From a virus, in the IMG/VR virus record IMGVR_UViG_3300043465_000197, positions 1 through 36,132 of that record: DNA of 36,132 nucleotides, one strand, 5' to 3'. Within the stretch, counting starts at the first letter, position 1. Every line of letters begins with the position of its first letter. Shown here piece by piece: positions 14,166 through 21,709 of the stretch. Under the pieces are notes generated by a model that was given only the letters and a program-made list of their open reading frames with translations, searched no databases and was not told the origin of the DNA. A program made the position numbers and the translations under genes.

Positions 14166-14728
14166 AATTCTCGAGCGGCTTTTTTAACCAATGCCTTGAT
14201 GGCATCATCAAGCTTGTTAACTGATGAACTAATCATGCCGAGCAGTTCCTTGCGATCAATATCATCTGCCACATGATGCTGAATGAGCATTTGCACAAGT
14301 CCTGCGATGTTGGTCAGTGGCTGCCTTAACTCATGGCTAAGCATAAACCGGAACTCCTCAAGTAGGTTCTTTTGCCGCTCATGCTCATGCGAGCTTATTG
14401 AAGTTACATCGACTATCTGGATGCCAACAAAGTGTAAAGTGTCATCAATCGCAAAGCAATTCCAAACATTATATCTGTCGCTTGTGTTCTTCTGTCTTGT
14501 GCGAGCATACACTCTTGAAGGCTCAGGCGAATGCTTGCGAGCTCTATTAATGGCTTCGATAAAGTCTGCTTTGTCGCCTTCGATGCTGATGATATCAGTA
14601 ATCTTGTTTGGCTTGATATGGCTGACATAGTTCTTGAACAGTTCATTGTTCGTGAATATCTTACCTTCAAGGTCTGTGACCACATAAAAGAGGTCAATGG
14701 ATCTTTCTAAGATGAAGAGCGAAGACAT
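14162..14728 (-). CDS. PAS + DHp (HisKA) protein lacking the kinase ATPase domain
   Basis: The 188-aa protein has a PAS-like sensor domain at about residues 8-112: IDLFYVVTDLEGKIFTNNELF, then WNCFAIDDTLHFVGIQIVDVTS. A DHp/HisKA region at 118-185 carries the H-box FMLSHELRQPLTNIAGLVQML with H132 as the expected phospho-acceptor. Sensor kinases would continue with an HATPase domain (N, G1, G2 boxes), but the gene stops right after the second DHp helix. The stop is a real TGA overlapping the next ATG, so this is not an assembly cut. It overlaps the upstream TM-protein gene by 22 nt, inside the lysis cluster. It could accept phosphate from a host kinase or mix with host kinase dimers. Confidence 0.88.
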   Translation of the reverse strand: MSSLFILERSIDLFYVVTDLEGKIFTNNELFKNYVSHIKPNKITDIISIEGDKADFIEAINRARKHSPEPSRVYARTRQKNTSDRYNVWNCFAIDDTLHFVGIQIVDVTSISSHEHERQKNLLEEFRFMLSHELRQPLTNIAGLVQMLIQHHVADDIDRKELLGMISSSVNKLDDAIKALVKKAAREL

Positions 14729-15183
14729 GCCGAGAGTTCGCTATATAGATTATTCCATGCCGACATTGAGTTCCATGCCCAATGTGCAGTGATGTAAATT
14801 GTAAACACAAGCAGCGTTCCCATCACAGGCCCATCCATTGTCGGCTTGTACTCGGCGAACTCAGTGCGAGGCTTAATGATTATTTTTGCCTCTGGCTTAG
14901 GAGCAAGCAAGAATGCAGATGTGGTTGGTGTGATTGTATCGCTTGCGTAGGTTTGCTGCATAAGAGTCGGCTCTGGTATTGGCTCATCGGCAGGAAGCTC
15001 ATAAGTTTGCCCCCACTGATTAGTGCAATATTGCTTGCCAAAGATAGTGAATTTCACCATCGATTGGTAAACGATTTGCGGCTCGATATGAATTGTGTGA
15101 TGATGAGTATGGACTTTGCACCCAATGCCCACTACGCAGCCCTCGTCAATTGTAGTATACGTTGAGTCTCTTCCTTCATCCAT
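14707..15183 (-). CDS. Membrane protein of the lysis cluster (158 aa)
   Basis: I start at MDEGRDSTYTT (15183), overlapping the holin stop by 8 nt. Features are a His-rich KVHTHHHTIHIEP segment near residue 25, a proline-rich middle and one TM segment at about residues 118-137 (GPVMGTLLVFTIYITAHWAW). The large N-terminal part would lie on one side of the membrane with a short C-terminal tail. It may be an accessory or antiholin-like protein. Nothing identifies a family. Confidence 0.62.
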   Translation of the reverse strand: MDEGRDSTYTTIDEGCVVGIGCKVHTHHHTIHIEPQIVYQSMVKFTIFGKQYCTNQWGQTYELPADEPIPEPTLMQQTYASDTITPTTSAFLLAPKPEAKIIIKPRTEFAEYKPTMDGPVMGTLLVFTIYITAHWAWNSMSAWNNLYSELSACLRSSS

Positions 15184-15376
15184 TGTCGTTTGCTTTAGGG
15201 ATATAACCTGCTGCCACCATTGCGGCCACAATAGCTGCAAGAGTCTCTGTGGTTATCTGCTTAAAGATAAGCGCAAACACACTTGAGAGAATCACCAATG
15301 AGCCAATTGTCGGCCTCCAATACTTGATAAAAATATCGAGCACTTGCCTGGGCTTATTGACTCTTCTTGCGGCCAT
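15176..15376 (-). CDS. Holin
   Basis: The 66-aa protein has a basic N-terminus (MAARRVNKPRQ) and two hydrophobic stretches (about 23-38 and 44-58), ending AAGYIPKANDNG. Size, two-span topology and position right after the endolysin make it a good holin candidate, opening the inner membrane for endolysin release. The start at 15376 was preferred over the longer frame that runs back into endolysin coding sequence. Confidence 0.78.
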   Translation of the reverse strand: MAARRVNKPRQVLDIFIKYWRPTIGSLVILSSVFALIFKQITTETLAAIVAAMVAAGYIPKANDNG

Positions 15377-15381
15377 AATTG

Positions 15382-15837
15382 TCAAACGATTTTTGTAAAG
15401 TATAGTTGCGCCTCTTTTTTTCTTCTTCTTACAAGCCCAGTTGAAACCTCGCCGCCTGCCCTGTTCCACTTTGCGAACTCAGCTGCAATCTTCGGGTCGT
15501 TTGGGTTGGCTTTGATAAACCGCAACAGCTGAGACTTTGCAAGGTTTGCAGCACCGAGGTTGAATGCAAAACTTACAAGAGCATCAAACTGATTCTGATT
15601 GACCTTGGTTGTGTTAAGCAATCCAATAACACTTGCCTCAAACTCCTTAACATGATCCTTAAGAAGTTGCCCAGCTTGAGCATTAGTGATTGTCTGCCCG
15701 AGTTTTACCTTGCTGCCATCTGCATAGTAGGTCGCGCCGTAGCCAATTGTGGGCACTGATGCACTGCATAGGTAACTGGTCAAGCGCAAGCCCTCAAATT
15801 CCTGTATGAGGCGCAGGCCGTTGTCAGAGGTTTTCAT
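15382..15837 (-). CDS. Endolysin, GH24 lysozyme
   Basis: The 151-aa muramidase has the T4/lambdoid-type catalytic signature E15-8aa-C24-5aa-T30 (EFEGLRLTSYLCSASVPTIGYGAT). It is followed by the usual helical half with NQFDALVSFAFNLGAANL and a basic RRRKKEAQLY end. It cuts peptidoglycan for lysis. Cys replaces the more usual Asp at the second catalytic position, a known variant in this family. I start at MKTSDNG (15837), whose ATG overlaps the stop of the fibre gene upstream (TAATG). No signal peptide or SAR domain is visible, so the holin is needed for export. Confidence 0.95.
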   Translation of the reverse strand: MKTSDNGLRLIQEFEGLRLTSYLCSASVPTIGYGATYYADGSKVKLGQTITNAQAGQLLKDHVKEFEASVIGLLNTTKVNQNQFDALVSFAFNLGAANLAKSQLLRFIKANPNDPKIAAEFAKWNRAGGEVSTGLVRRRKKEAQLYFTKIV

Positions 15838-16319
15838 TAGATGATAATATATTGCATAGTACAATATACTGGAGTCAAGCCTAAAACTAATGATGAATTA
15901 TCAGTATTAACTTTTAAAACATTGCCAGAAATTGTAACATTAATATTTTCTTCAGTATCTACAACTCCGACTCCATATCCAGTACCAGTACCAATTGCAA
16001 ATGGCAAAGTAAAATTTAAAGTGCCAGTTAAAGCAATTGTAAAATCTAATTCAATATTTAAAAAAAATGTTAATGTTACTACATTCCCATTTTTTGAATA
16101 CATTCCATCTGGTCCTCCAGTTGATACAATTGCATCTGTTAAACTACTTAAAGTAGGTGCAAATGCAGCACTTGCATTAGCAGCCAAATTCCCCACCTCA
16201 ATGCTCTTCGATGTACCTTGAGGGGATTCCGTTGTGTCGGATATATCAACGATATATAATAGGTCTCCACTGGCTGCCGTAGCAAGTGGTGTTAAGTCGG
16301 TTATCTTTACTCCTGCCAT
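15837..16319 (-). CDS. Tail fibre-module protein B (160 aa)
   Basis: Residues 1-46 (from MAGVKITDLTPLATAASGDL) are nearly the same as the start of the adjacent 166-aa protein. The rest is a different beta-rich domain (TLTFFLNIELDFTIALTGTL, NVTISGNVLKVNTDN). The C-terminal part is strongly AT-rich while the shared N-terminal part is not. This is the look of small fibre or adhesin subunits with a common attachment domain and exchangeable tip domains. It lies just before the endolysin, where host-recognition genes often sit. Confidence 0.72.
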   Translation of the reverse strand: MAGVKITDLTPLATAASGDLLYIVDISDTTESPQGTSKSIEVGNLAANASAAFAPTLSSLTDAIVSTGGPDGMYSKNGNVVTLTFFLNIELDFTIALTGTLNFTLPFAIGTGTGYGVGVVDTEENINVTISGNVLKVNTDNSSLVLGLTPVYCTMQYIII

Positions 16320-16323
16320 GATT

Positions 16324-16824
16324 TTATGCGATTAGGTAAGTGCCTTGAATGATGATGTTATATCCAGTTAAAGCTGAACTATTAATCATTGAATGAACAA
16401 TACTTGTTCCATCTGTTCCAACAGTATAAGATGTTGCATTTGAGTTGCAATTTGATACATTAGTTTTAAATGACATTGAACCAAGAAAATTGGTTGTAGG
16501 AGTTAATCCAGTAGGAGGTGTAAAAAATGTATCTCCGAAAAGTATTGGACTTGCAACATTAGTTAAACTAAAATTTATGCTGAAATTAACACAATCCCCT
16601 AATTTAGTATATAACGCTTTAAACAATACTGATGATTGATAACTTGTTGTAATTACTGGTGTCCATGTTCCACTTTCAATTAATGCAAGATTCCCCACCT
16701 CAATCTTCTTGCTTGTGCCTTGCGGACTTTCGGATGTATCGCTAACATCAACGATGTAAAGCAAATCGTCACTCGCTACTGGTGTAGTTAGTAGTTCTAA
16801 GTCGGTAATTTTTACTCCTGCCAT
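16324..16824 (-). CDS. Tail fibre-module protein A (166 aa)
   Basis: A paralogue of the next gene by its first 47 residues (shared cores MAGVKITDL, DLLYIVD, ESPQGTSK and IEVGNLA). It has an unrelated, AT-rich C-terminal beta domain containing SINFSLTNVASPILFGDTFF and ending GYNIIIQGTYLIA. It ends 4 nt before the paralogue starts. The likely role is receptor binding or fibre assembly with an exchangeable tip. Confidence 0.72.
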   Translation of the reverse strand: MAGVKITDLELLTTPVASDDLLYIVDVSDTSESPQGTSKKIEVGNLALIESGTWTPVITTSYQSSVLFKALYTKLGDCVNFSINFSLTNVASPILFGDTFFTPPTGLTPTTNFLGSMSFKTNVSNCNSNATSYTVGTDGTSIVHSMINSSALTGYNIIIQGTYLIA

Positions 16825-17015
16825 GTTGTTAGTTTTGGGTTGTAGGTTATCAAAGGTAAGAATTTAACCCAATCGAGTGACGACTGCTCGACCTCTTCGA
16901 TTGATATTATCCAGTTGCCATCTGAATCTTGGATTGGGTTGAAGTAATTATCAGCAACAAACTCGACACCATCGAGCCATCCTGCTTGTTCTTCTGTGAG
17001 TAGGTGAACTTCCAT
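16812..17015 (-). CDS. Hypothetical small protein (67 aa)
   Basis: An acidic protein starting MEVHLLTEEQAGWLDGVEFV, with DSDGNWIISIEEVEQ in the middle. The start overlaps the LamG-like gene stop (TAATG) and the end overlaps the fibre gene by 13 nt. It looks like a small chaperone-like protein next to fibre genes, but this is inference from position only. Confidence 0.6.
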   Translation of the reverse strand: MEVHLLTEEQAGWLDGVEFVADNYFNPIQDSDGNWIISIEEVEQSSLDWVKFLPLITYNPKLTTWQE

Positions 17016-17788
17016 TATACTTGACGAGATAAGGTTGTTTGAAACGCTTGAACATCGGTGTACATTGATGCTACTTCAGAAGGTGTCAATCCGCTTCCGA
17101 TAGTTGCAAAAGCTAATTGTCTATTTGTGTATAAAGAATTTGCACCTCCCATTCTACCAATGTTAAGTGTCGAAATGTTAGTGCTTATAAGAACAGCAGA
17201 TGTATTTAATTGAATTCCATTTTTAAACAATCTTGATGTATTGCTTATAATTGTTCCAGTAAAAAATCCTAATGCAGAGCCAGTTGATGCTACAGCAGGA
17301 TTTCCAAATCCAGCAGTTGGTGAATTTGTATTTGTCAATCCAGCAGTTATATAATATCTATCTGCTGCTATACTTCCAGCACCTAAGTCTACCGATTGTG
17401 CAGTTGCTAAATTGCTTCTTGAATAAATTGATAAATGCCCTGATGCAATTGGATTTGTATTATAGAATGTATTAGCAAATGTATTTAATGCGTTACCTAA
17501 AATTCCATTTGCAGAATGAGTCCATCCACCTGAGAATAATAAGCGGAATGCAGCATTTGTATCAGCAGGATTCTTAAGGTTAAACTTATGTGTTGTAGCT
17601 GTTCCACCCACAAAAGGATAAATCGCACTACAATTCGACCAAGTTCCATTTATTTTCATGTTTGTCACCAATGTGCAAACAGCTGATGTGATAGTTGCAT
17701 CTGTGATTCCTGCCGCTGCTAAGAATGCAACTGCATCTGCATCACCGCATCCAGTAGAATAAGAATATGGATTGACTAAGAAACTCAT
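17015..17788 (-). CDS. LamG-like (concanavalin-fold) tail protein
   Basis: The 257-aa protein has an N-terminal helical part (DADAVAFLAAAGITDATITSAVCTLV) and then a beta-rich body. It closes with RLFKNGIQLNTSAV, LNIGRMGGANSLYTNRQLAFATIGSGLTPSEV, the pattern of LamG/concanavalin-like domains. Such proteins bind sugars at the host surface. It is AT-rich compared with the large fibre gene, whose stop it overlaps by 4 nt. Fibre or receptor-binding component. Confidence 0.72.
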   Translation of the reverse strand: MSFLVNPYSYSTGCGDADAVAFLAAAGITDATITSAVCTLVTNMKINGTWSNCSAIYPFVGGTATTHKFNLKNPADTNAAFRLLFSGGWTHSANGILGNALNTFANTFYNTNPIASGHLSIYSRSNLATAQSVDLGAGSIAADRYYITAGLTNTNSPTAGFGNPAVASTGSALGFFTGTIISNTSRLFKNGIQLNTSAVLISTNISTLNIGRMGGANSLYTNRQLAFATIGSGLTPSEVASMYTDVQAFQTTLSRQV

Positions 17789-20076
17789 GCGTATGTTCCG
17801 ATTAACATTATCTTTAATCCTTTCGCACTTCCATTACCAATTTGGTCAATGTCGATGGTAATCTCTGCATCATCTGCAAGAGCATTATCGCTGATCACTG
17901 GAGGAGTGGCAGCCGTTGTGCTTGTCTTTTCGGTGTTGTCGATTGTCAGCTTAGTGCTTAAGATGCTTGTTCCGCCTTCATTGATGTCAACTGTGAAGAT
18001 GCTACCACTTGCTTGAGCAGTTGTTAGCGATGCTCTTACTGCTGTTAATGTCACAGCCCTTGGCATTCTGAAAGTTATCTTCGCTGCTCCGGTAGTTAAC
18101 GCAGTAGTCTCATCTGATGCAGCAACAACAAGCTCGAATGGAGTGGCAAAGTTGCCACTGCCAAGCAATGATGTCGAGTTGATGGTCTTGATGTTTGTGC
18201 CGCTTACAAGTGCATCCTGCTTGGCTGTAAATGTGTTGAAGTCAGCAACACTTAATGCTCCTCTGTTGGATGCTGATGCAGTTGGTAGGTTAAAGGTATG
18301 AGTCGCAGTTGTGGATGATATCGCGAAGTCAGTGCCTGCCGTTCCAACTGCGAGCAGCTGAGTCTGAGCAGTCAGTCCATTAAGCGAAGTCAAGCCAGTG
18401 GAGAAGGTGGTAATAATCTGACTCAAGTGATTATCCTCTGTGTGCATCGTTATTGTGCGCCCACTATGTATCACATAAAATCGCACTGCAAGTCTGTCTG
18501 TTGTAGCAAGTGTTGTCTGTGGTACTGCCAATGCAGTTAAGTATAAATCAATCGTTGTGCCTCCTGTAATATTCTCAGGTGTTGCTGAGTTTGATGCAAT
18601 CAATGTCAATGCTGCCCCATCCCACTTATAAAGTTCAATGTAGAATCTTGGATTACCTCCGTTGCTTGATGCGCTGAAGTAAGTTTCAAAGTTCCAATTA
18701 CCTGCCGGAATCTCCAACTGATTTGGATCGTTGGCATCGGTTATGAATGACTGAATATAGCCATCTGCATTGATAGTGAAATCTGTTCCTGCTCCAATGA
18801 TTGGCACTTTGTTAATCTCACGCATTGCCACACCGCCAAATGTACCTTGACTTACTGAGCCGTTGAGGTAGTAGCTAACTGATGCGCCACCTCCCGTTGA
18901 TGTCGGAAAGTTTGCAAGCTGCCCATCGCCTCTGATATACTGCGTTGCAACTCCTGCCGCTGCAACCGCTAATGTTCCGCTCGATGTTACTGGGTTGCCA
19001 GTGACAGAGAATGCAGCAGGCATCGTAAGGTCGACAGAGGTAACAGTGCCTGTTGGTATTGCAGGGAATGCAGTCGGTGTTCCTGTGCCATCAAGGTAGT
19101 CCGTGTTTGTGCCTGTTGGCACATCGAACTTGCCATCGAATGTATTCCAATCTAATAAGCTCAAGTATCCGTCAGTGCTGCCATCTGCTTGGCTGATGCT
19201 GATGTCTGGGTTTGCTCCGCCGCTCGATGCGATGGGTCCTGTGCCTGTTACCGATGCAACTCCGCCACCACTTCCGCCTGGTATATTTACCTCAACCACT
19301 CCAGGCGATGTCAGTGATGCCGTTACTCCTTCGCCTGTAAAGTTTAATGTCGTTGCAATCGGAGTCACCTCAACGCCTTCATCCTCCACTGCTATCGCAC
19401 CACCTTCGCCACCAACTGCCACCAATGGATCCGCAGGAGTTCCGTTGCCGGTGATTGTCACCCCATCAACAGCAACTTCCGTCAAGCATGGTGTGCAAGG
19501 TTGGAAGTCTGGAAGCGGAATGTCGCCTGTTGCACAAATGTCGTAGCAGCCATCCTCTGTGGTTGTGATCACTTGCACATCAAAGTCGACAGTCACACAA
19601 GCAAATTCGTAGTTTGCCGTTAGGCTTTTAATCTCATTGATGTAGCCACTTGGAATCACCTCGTAGTTGATAACACCTATGCTCTGCTTGAATTGTGAAT
19701 CAGTGCCAGAAGTCAGCTTGTATATTCTCGATGCAAGCCAGTCCTGTGCATCATCTCCATCGCATGGCAGATGGCTCTTGCGCACAACAGCATAAGCAGT
19801 TAGCGGAAAAGAGGTCACGTACAACTGCTTGCACCCACTCATCTTGTAGGCATCGGTCTTGACAACCGTTACCTTGCCACGCTTTGCCCAGAACAATGTG
19901 CCCTGCTTTGCATCGAAGTTGGTAACTACCTCCGCCTGACCATTGCCGATGTAATGAACCCAAGCCTTTTCGTTGCCGTTTGCATTAAGCTCGCAAAGGC
20001 CGAACTGCTTGTCAAAGATATTTGCTACCTCAACACGTTGGTTGAGCCGCTCGATAATGGTCTTAAGTAGATTCAT
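17785..20076 (-). CDS. Large tail or neck fibre protein
   Basis: The 763-aa protein has three zones. Residues 1-175 form a globular strand/helix domain with several cysteines and resemble a tail-terminator or connector-like domain. About 200-450 is glycine/threonine-rich beta fibre with one DGYLSLLDWNTFDGK unit (303-316). A second unit, RGALSVADFNTFTAK, is at 605-619; these are common fibre motifs. The C-terminal part, RMPRAVTLTAVRASL...DIDQIGNGSAKG, is a domain often found at fibre ends. It follows neck genes and precedes small fibre genes, so it may be a neck or tail fibre. Confidence 0.82.
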   Translation of the reverse strand: MNLLKTIIERLNQRVEVANIFDKQFGLCELNANGNEKAWVHYIGNGQAEVVTNFDAKQGTLFWAKRGKVTVVKTDAYKMSGCKQLYVTSFPLTAYAVVRKSHLPCDGDDAQDWLASRIYKLTSGTDSQFKQSIGVINYEVIPSGYINEIKSLTANYEFACVTVDFDVQVITTTEDGCYDICATGDIPLPDFQPCTPCLTEVAVDGVTITGNGTPADPLVAVGGEGGAIAVEDEGVEVTPIATTLNFTGEGVTASLTSPGVVEVNIPGGSGGGVASVTGTGPIASSGGANPDISISQADGSTDGYLSLLDWNTFDGKFDVPTGTNTDYLDGTGTPTAFPAIPTGTVTSVDLTMPAAFSVTGNPVTSSGTLAVAAAGVATQYIRGDGQLANFPTSTGGGASVSYYLNGSVSQGTFGGVAMREINKVPIIGAGTDFTINADGYIQSFITDANDPNQLEIPAGNWNFETYFSASSNGGNPRFYIELYKWDGAALTLIASNSATPENITGGTTIDLYLTALAVPQTTLATTDRLAVRFYVIHSGRTITMHTEDNHLSQIITTFSTGLTSLNGLTAQTQLLAVGTAGTDFAISSTTATHTFNLPTASASNRGALSVADFNTFTAKQDALVSGTNIKTINSTSLLGSGNFATPFELVVAASDETTALTTGAAKITFRMPRAVTLTAVRASLTTAQASGSIFTVDINEGGTSILSTKLTIDNTEKTSTTAATPPVISDNALADDAEITIDIDQIGNGSAKGLKIMLIGTYA

Positions 20077-20534
20077 GGTTTGCTTATCTGATTTGATATT
20101 TCCTCAACAAGTAGTTCTGCATGTAGCTGAAGCATTCTATCTTGCTCCTCTTTTGTAGGTTGGAAGATTGGGCCGTATAATTTTTGCAATCCTGCCGCCT
20201 TTCCAGATTCATCTGCTTGGATGTAGATTGCAACTCCAAAGCCTTCGCTAAAAACTGAGCCTTGGTCTGTTGCAAACGATCTCTTGAGGAATCCTGTCAG
20301 CTCCAATGGAGGACGGCCATTTGCTTGTTTTATTTTAGCGTATGCAGGCGTGTATGGCTTAGTCGGCAATGTCTGTCCTGCCGAATTAGTTCCACCGCTT
20401 GTGCCTGTTCCAAAGATTCTGATAAACATCTCCCTTCGCATATCGAGCACTGCTGCCGACAAAGGCGTAAAGCCGGAACTCCATTCGGAGAACAGCCCAT
20501 TGATGCGATCACTTATCTCCTTGGGCGTAGCCAT
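20073..20534 (-). CDS. Neck / head-tail completion protein (gp10-like)
   Basis: The 153-aa product starts MATPKEISDRINGLF, overlapping the upstream stop (TAATG). PLELTGFLKRSFATD in the middle is the hallmark of HK97 gp10-like or virion morphogenesis proteins (L-G-L-R-S). The N-terminus is helical and the C-terminus has LLVEEISNQI. Such proteins close the head-tail interface. It overlaps the fibre gene by 4 nt. Confidence 0.7.
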   Translation of the reverse strand: MATPKEISDRINGLFSEWSSGFTPLSAAVLDMRREMFIRIFGTGTSGGTNSAGQTLPTKPYTPAYAKIKQANGRPPLELTGFLKRSFATDQGSVFSEGFGVAIYIQADESGKAAGLQKLYGPIFQPTKEEQDRMLQLHAELLVEEISNQISKP

Positions 20535-21571
20535 TAAGGTAGAGCAGTTACATACTTCATGTTGCGGCGGCAATCAAAGCACGTATTGTCGTCAGGCATT
20601 CTCATGTTCTGCAACATGGCCGTGAGCTCTTCGCTGTATCTCGTTGCTGCAATGTCTCGTCCTGCAATCATTCCATCGTTAGGGTCGGAAGTTGCGAAGC
20701 CAGTGTTCACGCTAACTGTTGTATTCACTCTTTGGTTAGGGCTGATTGTTAAGCCATAGTTATAAATCTCAACCGCCGTTGCATAAGCAAGCGGCATCGC
20801 CATCAATCCACCTATGCTGCACAGCCAAGCTTCTCTGTCGCAGTTCACATTATAAACCATCGACATCCCTTGCGTGTACTTCTTAGATTTTGATGATAGC
20901 ACGTTAGTGCCGTCCGTTGTCAATTCAATTCCGATGGCATCAACAAATGGGCAAACGTGAACCGCTCTTAAGTTACCTCCGCAATCAGTGCAGCTGCCCC
21001 TCTTAGGAACCATCCTTGTTGTGTCGTACAATGACTCATAAACAAATGCGAGATCCATCTTGCGGCGGTTTGCTCTAAAGGTCTTGCCGATGAACTCCTC
21101 AACTGCTTCCGATTGGTAGAAGAAAGAATCAATCAGCTTTAGCGTTGCCATGTCGTATACAAATATCTCCACTGGCGTTTGCATTGTGTAGATGTCAATC
21201 TGAAAGTTCGATAAGTAGAAGTTCAAGAAGCTTGCAGTGTTCGGGTCGATTGTCACTCTGATGCCTGCATACTTTCCTGCACCAAGTGCCAAGTCAACAT
21301 TGCTTGAGTTGGTTACCACTTGTCCGATGCGCTTTGACTCCACAACCGTGTCCGCCTTCATCATTGGATTTAATCGGCTTAAGATATCAGTCGACATCTT
21401 ACGCCAAGCGAATGCTCGCTTTGCTTCAAAGAGCTCAACACCGCTATTGTATTGGTCAGTGATTAGCTGCCCGAGTAAAGTCTGATTAATGCCGAGGTCG
21501 TCAATGTAGAGGCCTGTCGTTGGCTCTGGTCTGTCGCACCCTTGAAGGCCAAGAAGTTTTTCGTAGCACAT
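20534..21571 (-). CDS. Head-module structural protein with CxxC clusters
   Basis: The 345-aa protein sits between the major capsid gene and the neck gene. It has C194-x2-C197 and C207, and C331-x2-C334 close to the C-terminus; these may bind zinc or form disulfides. Much of the middle is beta (IDIYTMQTPVEIFVYDMATLKL). I do not recognise the family; a connector or capsid-associated role fits its place. It has its own -7 box just after the capsid terminator. Confidence 0.65.
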   Translation of the reverse strand: MCYEKLLGLQGCDRPEPTTGLYIDDLGINQTLLGQLITDQYNSGVELFEAKRAFAWRKMSTDILSRLNPMMKADTVVESKRIGQVVTNSSNVDLALGAGKYAGIRVTIDPNTASFLNFYLSNFQIDIYTMQTPVEIFVYDMATLKLIDSFFYQSEAVEEFIGKTFRANRRKMDLAFVYESLYDTTRMVPKRGSCTDCGGNLRAVHVCPFVDAIGIELTTDGTNVLSSKSKKYTQGMSMVYNVNCDREAWLCSIGGLMAMPLAYATAVEIYNYGLTISPNQRVNTTVSVNTGFATSDPNDGMIAGRDIAATRYSEELTAMLQNMRMPDDNTCFDCRRNMKYVTALP

Positions 21572-21589
21572 TGGCTGTTGATTTTTTTA

Positions 21590-21597
21590 CAAAGATA
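21590..21597 (-). promoter_or_regulatory. Candidate promoter -7 box after capsid terminator
   Basis: TATCTTTG on the minus strand, about 18 nt before the start codon at 21571 and immediately after the terminator T-run. No TTG at the expected spacing. Confidence 0.45.
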
Positions 21598-21600
21598 AAT

Positions 21601-21626
21601 AAAAAAGGAGAGGCTTGCACCTCTCC
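21601..21626 (-). terminator. Rho-independent terminator after major capsid gene
   Basis: On the minus strand GGAGAGG, a 6-nt loop and CCTCTCC form a perfect 7-bp stem followed directly by six T. It lies about 84 nt after the capsid stop. Confidence 0.9.
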
Positions 21627-21709
21627 CTTAATTCATTGTGAAAGCAAATTGTCGCCTCCTTGACCCAACAAATCATCCGAGCCTTCGCTCAGTAGAAATT
21701 GTGGGCTAT

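Noticed and set aside
19103-19546. Plus-strand 147-aa open frame inside the fibre gene
   Set aside because: It is the shadow of the repetitive minus-strand fibre coding sequence, biased to Ser/Pro/Thr, and has no promoter.
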